Of a DNA stretch of 64,000 nt, positions 26,705-36,342 are shown in pieces. Origin of the DNA: Rhodospirillales bacterium (GTDB lineage Bacteria > Pseudomonadota > Alphaproteobacteria > Rhodospirillales > Rhodospirillaceae); NCBI GenBank assembly GCA_028278135.1, contig JANQEW010000008.1, forward strand, positions 124,001 to 188,000, given 5' to 3'. Position numbers and translations under genes: made by a program. Below the pieces are notes generated by a model. That model ran no database searches and was not told where the DNA came from. It saw nothing but the letters and a program-made list of their open reading frames with translations. Every line of letters starts with the position of its first letter. The first letter of the stretch is position 1.

Positions 26705-28094
26705 AAGTGAGGCCCTCTTCGCCGCCTGGAAGGGGCGCATGATGCTGCTGGGCGGCGTTGCCGCCTGCTTCGTGATATCAAGCCCCCTCTCTGCTGCGTC
26801 ACATGCGGAAACGCCTGTTGAAAGGCTGCGGTCCTTGGAAAGGACATTAGGAGAACGTTTACTCGCGCGCAAGAATCTGCAACGTGAAATGCGGATTTTT
26901 TCTAGAGAACTCGCAGCTGTGAAGACTCGCTTGATGAAAGCGGCTACTGTCGCACGGGAGCAAGGGGAAATTCTCACACAGCTAGAACAGCGACGCACTA
27001 TGTTGGAGCGGCAACGTGCTGCGTGTCACAAAGCCATGGACAGCTTGCGCGAACAGAAAGCCAGAGTGCTTCTTGCTATGGAAAGAGTCTCCTGGCGGCC
27101 CCTGGCCGTGCTAACCATGGCCGTGCTTGGCACACAGCAGATAACGAAGCCGGTTGCCGCTATGCGAAATAATTTTCTTTTACGTGTTAAATTGAAAGAT
27201 TTAATATCCTTAGAAGGCAAAAAACAGGCTGAAATGACGGCCATTGAAACCCAGCACGACACGGTCGCAATGAAACATCATGGGATGACTCTTGTGAAAA
27301 GGGCAATCAGCGATGAACATAACCGCCTGCATGTATTGCTTAGGCGTACGATTGTTCTACAGCGCCTGACAGAATCCCAAAGCCGCGCAACGGCCCACAA
27401 TATTCTTGCGATCAGTCGCGAGACTGGTAGTTTACGGGATCTTCTTGCTCAACTGAACGGGAAAAAGGGACTCCCGGAGAATCATCAGAAGAGTCAAGCG
27501 TTTAGCACACCATCAACGGCTGTCACACAAAGTGGCGCGTTGCAGAATAACGGAAGACTGGCTTGCCAAGCACGGGCAGCACAATCGCAGGACACAAACA
27601 GCACAGCGAGACCGTACTGCTCGGTGAGCGTGAGCAAAGGTCCCACAGACGACTCAGCACACAAGACGGTTGCTGCGGCCACCTACCGGCCATTCAGTCA
27701 AGCACGTGGCCACTTGCCAATGCCGACACTGGGGCGCGTAACAACCGTTTATGGTCAGATCAATGATGTTGGATTGGCCTCGAGAGGAATCGTCATTAGT
27801 GCCCGTTCGGGCGCTCAGGTCGTTGCCTCTTACGATGGCGTAGTCGTATTTTCTGGACTGTTGCGCGGCTATGGGCGACTCTTGATCATAGAGCATGGCG
27901 AAGGCTATCACATGGTACTTGCTGGCATGGCACGGATCGACGCGGAAATGGGTCAACGCCTCATCGTTGGGGAGCCCGTTGGTGTGATTGAGAATATCAT
28001 CAAACCTGTCTTGTATGTAGAGCTACGTCGCGAGGGGCATCCAATTAATCCGATGCCCTGGCTAGTGGCCTGTGAAAGTGGTGCAAAAGGATGA
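26673..28094 (+). CDS. envC: EnvC-like murein hydrolase activator (LytM/M23 domain)
   Basis: EnvC-type proteins act in the periplasm and activate cell-wall amidases at division. The product has an N-terminal signal peptide (LLGGVAACFVISSPLSAASHA), a coiled-coil region over ~200 residues rich in Arg, Glu, Gln and Leu, a poorly conserved linker, and a C-terminal M23-like domain (SYDGVVVFSGLLRGYGRLL, LYVELRREGHPINPMPWL). Zinc ligands expected of active M23 enzymes are not all present, as in other EnvC proteins. The start is uncertain: ATG 26673 (GGAAG upstream, overlapping gpmI, giving a basic n-region) or ATG 26739. Its stop overlaps the ctpA start. Confidence 0.85.
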   Translation: MSRGRGTVRRKSEALFAAWKGRMMLLGGVAACFVISSPLSAASHAETPVERLRSLERTLGERLLARKNLQREMRIFSRELAAVKTRLMKAATVAREQGEILTQLEQRRTMLERQRAACHKAMDSLREQKARVLLAMERVSWRPLAVLTMAVLGTQQITKPVAAMRNNFLLRVKLKDLISLEGKKQAEMTAIETQHDTVAMKHHGMTLVKRAISDEHNRLHVLLRRTIVLQRLTESQSRATAHNILAISRETGSLRDLLAQLNGKKGLPENHQKSQAFSTPSTAVTQSGALQNNGRLACQARAAQSQDTNSTARPYCSVSVSKGPTDDSAHKTVAAATYRPFSQARGHLPMPTLGRVTTVYGQINDVGLASRGIVISARSGAQVVASYDGVVVFSGLLRGYGRLLIIEHGEGYHMVLAGMARIDAEMGQRLIVGEPVGVIENIIKPVLYVELRREGHPINPMPWLVACESGAKG

Positions 28095-29443
28095 AACGAG
28101 CGTTAATCCTTATGCTTGGTGTCACGCTGGTGCTATGGTCTGAAATCGCCAGAGCCACACCACAGGATGAAAAAGATACCTATCGATTACTCGATCTGTT
28201 TGGGGCAGCGTTTGAACGGGCACGCCGCGATTATGTTGATGACATCAGCGACCAGCAGCTCATTGAAAGTGCCATCAATGGTATGCTGAGTGCACTTGAT
28301 CCACATTCGAGTTACTTGAATGTGAAGAACTATCAAGAGATGCAGGTACAGACAAAAGGTGAGTTTGGAGGGTTAGGGATTGAGGTGACTCTTGACAGTA
28401 GCTGGGTCAGAGTCATTAGTCCCATTGATGAAACACCGGCCGCACGGGCTGGAATTCAACCAGGAGATTATATTACTCACCTGGATGGGGAGGCGGTACT
28501 TGGGATGACTCTTAGCGAAGCGGTGGACAAGATGCGCGGTCCACCGAATTCTGACGTCCGTCTTACCATTCGGCGCGAAGGGAAAAAGCCTTTTGACCTG
28601 ACTCTTACCCGTGCGATCATCACAATACAGTCCGTGAAGGGCAGAGTAGAAGGAAGCGATATTGGCTATCTCCGTATTACTAGCTTCACCGATAGGACTG
28701 GACAGAGTCTGCACCACGCCCTACGTGAGATCAAGGCACAAACAAAGGATAAACTGAAGGGCTACGTCCTTGACTTGCGCAACAACCCAGGTGGCCTCTT
28801 AGATCAGGCTGTTCTCGTGGCTGATACATTCCTCGACAATGGCGAAATTGTCTCTACGCGGTCACGAAGAGCAGAGGACACACAACACTACAATGCCCGC
28901 AAGGGAGACATGGCAGATAATTTACCTATAGTAGTGTTAATCAACGACGGCTCTGCTTCAGCGGCGGAAATTGTTGCTGGGGCTTTACAAGACCACAGAC
29001 GCGCCATTCTTATCGGTACCCGCTCGTTCGGGAAAGGCTCAGTGCAAACTATCGTTCCCTTACGGGACAACGGTGCCATACGGCTGACCACGGCCCGCTA
29101 CTATACGCCCTCTGGCCGCTCCATACAGACAGTTGGTGTTGACCCAGATATTGTGGTCGAGCAGGCTCGTTTGCAGGTGTTGTCAACCAGTGGTCAGCTG
29201 CAGAGCGAGACAAATTTGCGTCAGGCCCTGAGAGAGGACATACTCGACGCGGGTGATAAGAGACAGTCCCCTGGGGGACGTTCCCATGAGGAACAAAATA
29301 AACATGAGGAACAAAATAAAACAGAGGAGAATAATAAAGAGGTGGGAATCAAGCTGGGTGCTCCCGAGGACTACCAGCTGGCACGAGCCATAGACCTGCT
29401 GCGGGGGGTGTCTCTTTACAACAGAGCGGCCCAACAACGGTGA
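28091..29443 (+). CDS. ctpA: C-terminal processing protease, S41 family
   Basis: CtpA cleaves C-termini of periplasmic proteins, including cell-wall enzymes. The 450-aa protein has a signal peptide (ALILMLGVTLVLWSEIARA), a PDZ domain (~residues 90-170, FGGLGIEVTL, GDYITHLDGEAV), and a protease domain with the catalytic serine in DGSASAAEIVAGAL and the lysine in SFGKGSVQT. The ATG overlaps the envC stop. The C-terminal tail holds an exact 18-bp duplication encoding HEEQNK twice. Being coupled to an EnvC-like gene fits a joint role in septal wall processing. Confidence 0.94.
   Translation: MKRALILMLGVTLVLWSEIARATPQDEKDTYRLLDLFGAAFERARRDYVDDISDQQLIESAINGMLSALDPHSSYLNVKNYQEMQVQTKGEFGGLGIEVTLDSSWVRVISPIDETPAARAGIQPGDYITHLDGEAVLGMTLSEAVDKMRGPPNSDVRLTIRREGKKPFDLTLTRAIITIQSVKGRVEGSDIGYLRITSFTDRTGQSLHHALREIKAQTKDKLKGYVLDLRNNPGGLLDQAVLVADTFLDNGEIVSTRSRRAEDTQHYNARKGDMADNLPIVVLINDGSASAAEIVAGALQDHRRAILIGTRSFGKGSVQTIVPLRDNGAIRLTTARYYTPSGRSIQTVGVDPDIVVEQARLQVLSTSGQLQSETNLRQALREDILDAGDKRQSPGGRSHEEQNKHEEQNKTEENNKEVGIKLGAPEDYQLARAIDLLRGVSLYNRAAQQR
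29285..29320 (+). repeat. 18-bp exact tandem duplication inside ctpA
   Basis: CATGAGGAACAAAATAAA is repeated, encoding HEEQNK-HEEQNK followed by the imperfect TEENNK. It keeps frame and lies in a low-complexity tail after the protease domain. Confidence 0.92.
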
Positions 29444-29591
29444 ATCTTCAAAAAAAGCAGCCTCTATTCCTCACGAGGAGGGACTAGGCTTGCTACTCTG
29501 CAAGCGGTTTGTGCAGACCATTTCTGTCCATTTAGGATATACAGAAGGGGGTCGTTCTTCGCTATTTTTCCGCTCCAGTGCGTGTTTTGAT

Positions 29592-29617
29592 TCTGAGGAC
29601 AAGATCTGAGGACAAGA
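29592..29617. repeat. 13-bp exact tandem duplication before rppH
   Basis: TCTGAGGACAAGA occurs twice in a row, about 30 bases before the rppH start codon. Confidence 0.88.
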
Positions 29618-29646
29618 AAAGGGTGTTTGTGTGCATGGAGAGTGAC

Positions 29647-30132
29647 ATGGAGACCCGTCCTTACAGGCTTGGCGTTGGAATCGTTCTCGTCAACAGAGAC
29701 GGGAAAGTCTTTGTGGGGCAACGCATTGATACTGATCAACCTGCTTGGCAGATGCCCCAGGGAGGAGTCGAGGAGGGTGAGGACCCGCGTGCAGCTGCTC
29801 TGCGTGAACTGCATGAAGAAATAGGCACTGACAAGGTCGAAGTTGTGACAGAAACGTCCACTTGGACAGTCTACGACCTGCCTGCGGAATTGTCCCGCAC
29901 GGTGTGGAATGGGCGTTACCGTGGCCAGAAACAGAAGTGGTATGTCATGCGCTTCACCGGCAGAGATTCTGACATTGATATTACTGCTGCAAAGTCCCAA
30001 GAATTTTCTGCATGGCAGTGGATGGACCTTGAGACGACTCTTTTGCACATTGTTTCGTTTAAATATGACGTTTACGCTCTTGTAATTGCTGAATTGCGTG
30101 ATTCAATCACATCGATTGCTAATAGTGAATAA
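29647..30132 (+). CDS. rppH: RNA pyrophosphohydrolase
   Basis: RppH removes pyrophosphate from 5'-triphosphate mRNA ends and so starts decay; it also hydrolyses dinucleoside polyphosphates. The 161-aa protein begins METRPYRLGVGIVLVNRDGK and has WQMPQGGVEEGEDP leading into the Nudix box that ends RELHEEIG, and the RppH-type GQKQKWYVMRF. ATG 29647 is chosen because GGAGAG lies 4-5 bases upstream; ATG 29635 is an alternative. It ends the gpmI cluster. Confidence 0.93.
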   Translation: METRPYRLGVGIVLVNRDGKVFVGQRIDTDQPAWQMPQGGVEEGEDPRAAALRELHEEIGTDKVEVVTETSTWTVYDLPAELSRTVWNGRYRGQKQKWYVMRFTGRDSDIDITAAKSQEFSAWQWMDLETTLLHIVSFKYDVYALVIAELRDSITSIANSE

Positions 30133-30306
30133 TCTTCATAACTCCGCTGCGCTGGCACACGAGTCATTGACGATCTGAGGAGACAGATTCTCGCCGGGCT
30201 GGACCACTTGCACTTTCGCCTCGTGCAGTGTCAAGCGTTTAATTCCAACTAAGAGGATTTAATATATGCCGGGATATGTCGTCTTAGTTGAGACATGGAG
30301 AGACGT

Positions 30307-30999
30307 ATGCAGTCAGTTTCACGCACCCTGGAACAGAAACAAGCTGGGCTTACTGTGGCACGGATTCTGCTGGAAATCGGGGCAGTCAGTTTTCGCCCTG
30401 AGCTGCCCTATATCCTCACATCTGGCTGGGCTAGCCCTGTGTACATCGACTGTCGTAAGGTCATTTCCTATCCGCGTGCCCGCCGTACCATCTCCAGATT
30501 AGTCGCACAGGCCATTCTGCGTGAGGTGGGGCACGAGTCTGTGGACGCTGTTGCTGGAGGAGAAACAGCAGGTATCCCCTATGCAGCATGGATTGCCGAA
30601 GAGCTTGCTTTGCCCATGCTTTACGTGCGAAAAAAGCCTAAAGAATTCGGTTGTAACGCGCAGATCGAAGGGAATTTTGTCGAAGGACAGCGGGTGTTAC
30701 TCATCGAAGATCTCGCAACAGACAGTGCTAGCAAAGTAAATTTCTGTCAAGTTTTGCAGGCGGCACGGATGATCGTTGGTCACGCCATGGTGGTCTTTTT
30801 CTATGGTGTCTTCCCTGGTGCTCTCAAAACACTTGAAGACATCGGCGTTCATCTGCATTACCTAGCCAATTGGTGGGATATACTTGAAGTTGCTGAACAG
30901 AAAGAACTTTTTAATAAGGCCGCTCTGGAAGAAGTACGCGCCTTTCTGCATGGGCCGGTCTTGTGGTCAGCGGATCACAACGGGCGTAGCGCCAGTTAG
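30307..30999 (+). CDS. pyrE: orotate phosphoribosyltransferase
   Basis: PyrE couples orotate to PRPP to form OMP in pyrimidine synthesis. The 230-aa product has YILTSGWASPVYIDCRK, GGETAGIPYAAWIAE, the RKKPKEFG segment, and the PRPP loop VLLIEDLATDSASK (commonly EDLTTDGGSK). ATG 30307 has GGAG six bases upstream; ATG 30295 is an alternative. The 174 bases before it show nothing else. Confidence 0.92.
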   Translation: MQSVSRTLEQKQAGLTVARILLEIGAVSFRPELPYILTSGWASPVYIDCRKVISYPRARRTISRLVAQAILREVGHESVDAVAGGETAGIPYAAWIAEELALPMLYVRKKPKEFGCNAQIEGNFVEGQRVLLIEDLATDSASKVNFCQVLQAARMIVGHAMVVFFYGVFPGALKTLEDIGVHLHYLANWWDILEVAEQKELFNKAALEEVRAFLHGPVLWSADHNGRSAS

Positions 31000-31119
31000 G
31001 AGTCATGAATGTAGAGCGCGCGCGTATATTTTTCTGGGTTCATGGGCATGAGTGGCGGTAGCGCTAGACAGAGGACGACAGGTCCGGCCCTTTGAACAGA
31101 GGAGGGGGGGGCAAACAAC

Positions 31120-32085
31120 ATGACAGTGCGGCGGGTCACAATCTTTGGGGGCTCTGGTTTCATTGGCCGCCATCTTGTCAAAAGGTTAGCCGCCGATGGG
31201 TGGGTTGTGCGTGTTGCCGTGCGAAACGCTGGAGACGCCACTTTTCTAAGATCTATGGGGTCCCCTGGGCAGATCGTCTGCCTGCGGGCAGATGTCACGG
31301 ACTGGAAGCAGATGGAAGCGGCTGTCGTTGGGAGCGACGCGGTGGTGAATTTAGTCGGTACGTTGTATGAACGTGGCCAGTACACATTTGAAAAGCTTCA
31401 TCAAGAAGTGCCTTTGCAACTTTCAAAACTTTGCAGCGTTCTTAATGTAAAGTGTCTTGTGCATGTGTCTGCTTTAGGAGCTACCGAGAGGAGCAGTGCA
31501 CGCTATGCTCGTTCCAAGGCGGCGGGAGAGAAAGGTGTTCGCGACCACTTCCCGAGCGCAGTTATCTTTCGTCCGAGCGTCGTCTTTGGAGCAGACGACA
31601 GTTTCTATAATTTTTTTTCATTTGTTGCGAGTATAACTCCAATACTTCCTATCTTTACTTCTGCAAAAATCGCACACGACAGAGGAACACGCTTCCAGCC
31701 TGTTTATGTGGGTGATGTCGCGTCTGCGCTTCTGCAAGGACTCAACGACCCTGCCTGTCGTGGCCTCACTTATGAATTAGGTGGACCTGCCGTCTATACC
31801 ATGCGTGACATTCTGGAATTAGTTTTGCGGGAGATAGATCGTCGGCGTCTGATCGTCCAGGTTCCATCCTGGCTGGGTACGCTCGCTGCGCAATTGCTAC
31901 AACATCTGCCTAGACCCACACTGACGCCAGATCAGGTTGCGCTGCTCCAACAGGACAATGTTCTGTCCGGTACCTTGCCAGGCCTCAGTGCACTTGGTAT
32001 TGAATCAACAGCACAGGATGCCATTGTGCCCACCTACCTGAATCGCTACCGCCGCCACAACCGCTTCATCAGACGCGGGATGTAA
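31120..32085 (+). CDS. complex I NDUFA9-like NAD(P)H-binding protein
   Basis: A 321-aa atypical short-chain dehydrogenase with the Rossmann start VTIFGGSGFIGRHLVKRLA. The pattern VHVSALGATERSSARYARSKAAGE (conserved Tyr/Lys region), FRPSVVFGADDSFYNFF and PVYVGDVA is that of the NDUFA9 complex I accessory family, present in alphaproteobacteria and mitochondria. A role in complex I assembly or quinone handling is known only from homologues. An AT-rich patch sits at about 31600-31670. Confidence 0.87.
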   Translation: MTVRRVTIFGGSGFIGRHLVKRLAADGWVVRVAVRNAGDATFLRSMGSPGQIVCLRADVTDWKQMEAAVVGSDAVVNLVGTLYERGQYTFEKLHQEVPLQLSKLCSVLNVKCLVHVSALGATERSSARYARSKAAGEKGVRDHFPSAVIFRPSVVFGADDSFYNFFSFVASITPILPIFTSAKIAHDRGTRFQPVYVGDVASALLQGLNDPACRGLTYELGGPAVYTMRDILELVLREIDRRRLIVQVPSWLGTLAAQLLQHLPRPTLTPDQVALLQQDNVLSGTLPGLSALGIESTAQDAIVPTYLNRYRRHNRFIRRGM

Positions 32086-32166
32086 ATGGCAAGACGACGG
32101 CAGACGGCAGACAGAGGAATGTCCTCAAGAGGGGGCTACATTGACGTAGTGCACTACGTACACTCA

Positions 32167-32186
32167 TAAAAAAACTTAAAAAAACT
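32167..32186. repeat. 10-bp exact tandem duplication at the end of hom
   Basis: TAAAAAAACT occurs twice, with the second copy reaching the hom stop codon. Confidence 0.82.
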
Positions 32187-33478
32187 TATAAACACTCAAT
32201 ACGAATCAGACGTGGTGATTCTACCACAGCGGTCAGACTCTCAATCCTTCGCAGTGCTCGCAGCATTGCCGGTTCCTCTGTATCATGCAGTGTCATCACC
32301 ACAGGCACAATTTCTCCAGGATCACGGCGTCTTTGTAGCACAGATTCCATCGACACCTGTTCATCCCGCAAGGCGGCAGCAACATCGGCAAACACGCCTG
32401 GTTTATCCACCACCATGAGACGGACATAGAAAGCACTACGGTGCTGTGCCATTGCTGTCGTCTGCGACCGTGTGAGAGCCGTTGCGACCACTCCGAACGT
32501 GGGCGCAGAACGGCCGGCTGCAATGTCTATCAAATCAGCGACGACTGCCGAGGCAGTCGGCCCCCCCCCAGCACCGCGTCCCACATAGACTGAACGGCCG
32601 ACGGAATCCCCTTCTGCCACGACCGCATTGAGCACACCATCCACAGAAGCAATAGCCGTGGATAATGCTACCATAGCAGGGTGCACCCGCTGTTCAATAC
32701 CGTGTTCTGTACGCCGTGCAATGCCTAGGAGCTTTATTCTATACCCTAGTTCATTAGCGTAGCTAATATCCGCTGCTGAGACATGACGAATACCCTCAAC
32801 ATAGACTGATCGCATCTCTGTCTCTGTGCCGAAGGCAAGGCTTGTCAGCAGCGCCAGCTTGTGAGCAGTATCAATGCCATCGATGTCAAAAGAAGGGTCA
32901 GCCTCAGCATATCCCAGCGCCTGAGCTTCTTGCAGCACATCGGCAAAGTCACGACCGCTTTCACGCATCGTTGTCAGGATGTAATTGCAAGTGCCATTCA
33001 GAATGCCATAGACTCTGCTCAGGCAATTTGGTGCAAGTCCCTCACGTAGGGCCTTGATAATCGGAATACCTCCAGCCACCGCTGCCTCGAAAGCCAAAGT
33101 GACTGGAGCAGCTTCAGCTGCACGAGCAAGCGTGACGCCATGGTGAGCCAGTAGCGCTTTGTTGGCGGTGACAACATGCTTACCACAACTAATAGCCGTT
33201 TCACATACAGCACGAGCAGGATAACCTGCCCCGCCAATCAGTTCTGCCACAACGTCTGCTTCCGCCACTCTTGCCATGTGTACAGGGTCATCGTGCCAGG
33301 TGAATCCTTCCAGAGAGATACCTCTGTCAAGACGGCGATCGCGAGCAGAAACAGCAGTGACCACCAGAGGTCTACCGCTCCGGCGGACAATGAGATCTTT
33401 GTGAGTCTCCAGCAGCTTCAGCGTAGCGATTCCTACTGTCCCTAGACCCGCAATTGCTATTTTTAGTGAATCATTCAT
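32186..33478 (-). CDS. hom: homoserine dehydrogenase
   Basis: Hom reduces aspartate semialdehyde to homoserine on the way to Thr and Met. The 430-aa protein has the NAD-binding GLGTVGIATLKLL, the catalytic-domain GILNGTCNYILTTM and EADPSFDIDGIDTAHKLALL, and a C-terminal ACT domain (MVVDKPGVFADVAAALRDE) for feedback control. In related genomes an aminotransferase gene lies directly upstream; here only a remnant of it is left. hom starts just inside the end of that remnant. Confidence 0.95.
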   Translation of the reverse strand: MNDSLKIAIAGLGTVGIATLKLLETHKDLIVRRSGRPLVVTAVSARDRRLDRGISLEGFTWHDDPVHMARVAEADVVAELIGGAGYPARAVCETAISCGKHVVTANKALLAHHGVTLARAAEAAPVTLAFEAAVAGGIPIIKALREGLAPNCLSRVYGILNGTCNYILTTMRESGRDFADVLQEAQALGYAEADPSFDIDGIDTAHKLALLTSLAFGTETEMRSVYVEGIRHVSAADISYANELGYRIKLLGIARRTEHGIEQRVHPAMVALSTAIASVDGVLNAVVAEGDSVGRSVYVGRGAGGGPTASAVVADLIDIAAGRSAPTFGVVATALTRSQTTAMAQHRSAFYVRLMVVDKPGVFADVAAALRDEQVSMESVLQRRRDPGEIVPVVMTLHDTEEPAMLRALRRIESLTAVVESPRLIRIECL

Positions 33479-33692
33479 AAGGATACCTTACGTCCTTTAA
33501 TAGCAATAAGCTGTTGGTACGAGATCCAGCGAGCGGCCAAGGGGACGAAAGCCTTGAGAGGACGTGGTGTTGGCTGAGAGCGGTTGCCCATGCAAAGATC
33601 TCTTCTCCTTCTCCCGTAGCTTGAGCCTTGCTATTGGCCTCGGCAAAGACGTAGGGTGGCAACCTTTTAAGACGGTCAAATGCCTTTTCCAT
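33471..33692 (-). pseudogene. aminotransferase remnant upstream of hom (AlaA/AlaC-like N-terminus)
   Basis: The 73-codon frame begins MEKAFDRLKRLPPYVFAEAN, matching the start of the class I aminotransferases usually placed before hom (F.RIKRLPPYVFAEVN). The following GEGEEIF still resembles GEDIID, but then similarity ends: the PLP-binding core (~350 codons) is missing and the frame runs into the hom start region. This looks like a large internal deletion that left the old start codon and its ribosome binding site near hom. It may still be translated as a leader. Confidence 0.68.
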
Positions 33693-34117
33693 AGCCTGGT
33701 CCTAATCCTCATACAACAATGCAGACGACCCACACCGTGTCTCTTGTCAAGGGCCACATGCGCCACATGCAAGCAAGGCGCCGCAACGCTTGCTTCTGCA
33801 ATAGGCACACAAGACACACAGGTTTACAGAATCCTCACGAATGTCCAGAAGAAACTGAGCGGCGCAAATGCAAGGTGTGGAGAGTATGGAACCATGCCAA
33901 CGTTCCTCTATTGTCTGGGTCAGCGTACATCTGTGACCGCGAACTGCCTACTAGCTAGCTAGCGGCTCGGCGAGGAATGAGACGCACGCAATAGCCGTCG
34001 CAATAGCCGTATTTCTCGTATCGGAGAGCCCGCCTTTCCACGAGTTCTTCTATGCACATGATGCCCATCAAGGCATGCCTAGTCCTGTCCGCTCATAACG
34101 CGCAAGGAACTTATAAC
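33693..34117. other. gap of ~425 bases between clpP and the aminotransferase remnant
   Basis: No gene is recognised. clpX and lon, the usual followers of clpP, are not here. The stretch contains CTAGCTAGCTAG, a 12-base palindrome near 33953, and a 12-bp tandem duplication at 33987-34010. Confidence 0.4.
33987..34010. repeat. 12-bp exact tandem duplication
   Basis: CGCAATAGCCGT occurs twice in a row in the gap downstream of clpP. Confidence 0.88.
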
Positions 34118-34762
34118 TTATCGAACTGATCTGGATGTTACATCGTCCACTGGTGGCCTTGATGTGACGACCTCGTCAACTAACCCGAAGGCCTTCGCAT
34201 CTTCAGGACTCATAAACGTGTCGCGTTCCACCGCCTGCTCGATCCGTTCAAGAGACTGTCCGGTATGCTTGACATATATCATGTTCAGTCGGGACCGAAG
34301 CGCAAGGATTTCGCGAGCATGGATCTCAATCTCAGTGGCCTGTCCCTGAGTACCCCCGGAGGGTTGGTGTATCATAATTCTTGACTGAGGAAGAGCAAAA
34401 CGCTTACCCGTCGCCCCAGCCGCTAATAGCAGTGATCCCATAGAGGCTGCCTGGCCGATGCACAGCGTAGACACAGGGCATCGTATATATTGCATTGTGT
34501 CGTAAATGGCGAGTCCTGCTGTTACAACTCCACCTTGTGAATTGATATATAAGGCAATATCCTTACCCGGGTTTTCTGATTCCAGGAATAAGAGCTGTGC
34601 GCAAACTAAGCTAGCCATGGCGTCATAAATCTGCCCCGTGAGGAAGATAATACGCTCTTTGAGAAGACGAGAATAAATGTCGTAAGCGCGCTCTCCACGG
34701 TTTGTCTGCTCCACCACAATCGGCACAAGTGCATTCATGTAAACATCATCACGCTCTTTCAT
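34118..34762 (-). CDS. clpP: ATP-dependent Clp protease proteolytic subunit
   Basis: ClpP forms the tetradecameric serine protease that works with ClpX/ClpA. From ATG 34762 it is 214 aa, with [20 protein letters not shown], the catalytic serine in [11 protein letters not shown], the histidine in [11 protein letters not shown] and the aspartate in [15 protein letters not shown] at 34786 is a possible earlier start. It follows tig as usual, but clpX does not follow it. Confidence 0.95.
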   Translation of the reverse strand: MKERDDVYMNALVPIVVEQTNRGERAYDIYSRLLKERIIFLTGQIYDAMASLVCAQLLFLESENPGKDIALYINSQGGVVTAGLAIYDTMQYIRCPVSTLCIGQAASMGSLLLAAGATGKRFALPQSRIMIHQPSGGTQGQATEIEIHAREILALRSRLNMIYVKHTGQSLERIEQAVERDTFMSPEDAKAFGLVDEVVTSRPPVDDVTSRSVR

Positions 34763-34796
34763 GGAAACTTTAACCTTTAACAACAATTAATAATCA

Positions 34797-36122
34797 TTAT
34801 TCCGCCGCACCCTCAGCCATATCAAAGAGTTCCTCTGGCGTCACAATCCTGTCAGTGACAGGAACTGTGGCAAGAATAAAATTCACAATTTTTTCTTCCA
34901 AAAGAGAGACCTTGAGAGACTCCAGCGCACCGGGAGACTGCCCTCCCATCCTCTGCCACATTCCGGGGGAAGCCCCCTTCATGCCCGCCGCCAGGGCTTG
35001 CTCGACATCAGTTTTTGTCAGGGTGATGTTATGAGTACGACCTATCTCTGCAAGAATCAATCCTAGCCGCACACGTCTCTCTGCGATGAGCCGAGACTCC
35101 ACCTGCAGAGTTGTTTCATCTTTGGCCATCGCCTCTTGCGACAATTCACCTTTCGCTCTGGCCGCCGTCACCTGTTGCCATATGGCACTGAATTCAGCTT
35201 CAAGCATTCCAGATGGCAGGTCGAACGTGTAGTCTGTGACAAGCCTCTCGAAGAGGTCACGTTTCAGCATGGCTCGTGAGCGCACCATGTATCCCTGTGT
35301 AATCTGCTGCCACACCACATGGCGCAAGTCGTCAAGGCTTTCCATCCCACAGCTCTTGGCCAGCGTGTCATCGACAGGCATCGAAACAACTTTTTGTAAC
35401 TCTTTGACTTGAACGCCAAAATCAATGGCTTTGTCGGCTAATTTGGCATCGGGCCACCCCAGTGTGAAGTGACACACATCTCCTGCTCTTGCACCGATGA
35501 GGGCCGCATCAAAGCCTGGAATGAAATTCTCTTTTCCTAGTTCGAGTAAGAAATCCACTCTTGCAACATCCGTCACGTCACAACCTTCCACACTCCCCCT
35601 AATGTCAACGACGATGATGTCCCCTACCCCTGCTGGGCGATGCTCAGTGACACGTTCTCTGTGTTGACGTTCCGTCGCTAACTTTGCGAGGACATGCTCT
35701 ACGGGCTTGTTAGAGACTTCTGCTTTGAGCTGTTCAAGATGTATGGTGGTCAAATCGACAACCGGCAGTTCTGGCAGAACTTCCATGGTGATAAGAAAAG
35801 CCAGATCCTCCTCCTCATTCTCCGTGTTCCTTCCTGAGAGGAGGTGAACCTGCGGCTGCAAAGCAAGCCGTAAATTGCGCTCTTCCAGAATCCGAGTGGT
35901 CGAATCCTGAATCGACGCCGTGATAATATCTGCACGCACTGCGGAACCATAACGTTGTTTTACTATTTTTAATGGTACTTTACCGGGTCTAAAACCAGGC
36001 AGGCGAAAAGTTTTGCGTATTTCTGCAATACGTGCGTTTATCTTGGCAGAAAGAACCTCTGATGGTAAAATCAGTTTAAATTCTTTCTTTAATCCATGTG
36101 AGTTTGTTTCGATCAGCTGCAT
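34797..36122 (-). CDS. tig: trigger factor
   Basis: Trigger factor is the ribosome-bound chaperone and prolyl isomerase for nascent chains. The 441-aa protein has the ribosome-binding signature GFRPGKVPLKIVKQRYG (residues ~43-60), a FKBP-type isomerase domain (~150-240, GDIIVVDIRG, IPGFDAALIGARAGD), and a helical C-terminal domain. It begins the tig-clpP pair. The N-terminal codons (about 35940-36105) are much richer in A/T than the rest. Confidence 0.95.
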   Translation of the reverse strand: MQLIETNSHGLKKEFKLILPSEVLSAKINARIAEIRKTFRLPGFRPGKVPLKIVKQRYGSAVRADIITASIQDSTTRILEERNLRLALQPQVHLLSGRNTENEEEDLAFLITMEVLPELPVVDLTTIHLEQLKAEVSNKPVEHVLAKLATERQHRERVTEHRPAGVGDIIVVDIRGSVEGCDVTDVARVDFLLELGKENFIPGFDAALIGARAGDVCHFTLGWPDAKLADKAIDFGVQVKELQKVVSMPVDDTLAKSCGMESLDDLRHVVWQQITQGYMVRSRAMLKRDLFERLVTDYTFDLPSGMLEAEFSAIWQQVTAARAKGELSQEAMAKDETTLQVESRLIAERRVRLGLILAEIGRTHNITLTKTDVEQALAAGMKGASPGMWQRMGGQSPGALESLKVSLLEEKIVNFILATVPVTDRIVTPEELFDMAEGAAE

Positions 36123-36255
36123 GGCTTAGTCCCTGCCCCTCAGTGGAATCACTGAGGAACATCGGGAGCTGTCACTCCATCTTCAGTGACTCCACTGTCA
36201 TCGTTACCGAAACCGCTTCTCCTAACCCAGGAGCGCATGGTATATGCTGCAAACA

Positions 36256-36342
36256 TGGTGCGGGTGGAGGGATTCGAACCCACACAGCTCTAAAGCCACC
36301 AGAACCTAAATCTGGCGTGTCTTCCAGTTCCACCACACCCGC
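36256..36342 (-). tRNA. tRNA-Leu (anticodon TAG)
   Basis: On the minus strand the acceptor GCGGGTG pairs with CACCCGC; the anticodon loop ATTTAGG carries TAG; a long variable arm (GGCTTTAGAGCT) marks a class II tRNA; the T arm GTGGG-TTCGAAT-CCCTC follows, then discriminator A and encoded CCA. Total length is 87 bases. Confidence 0.96.
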
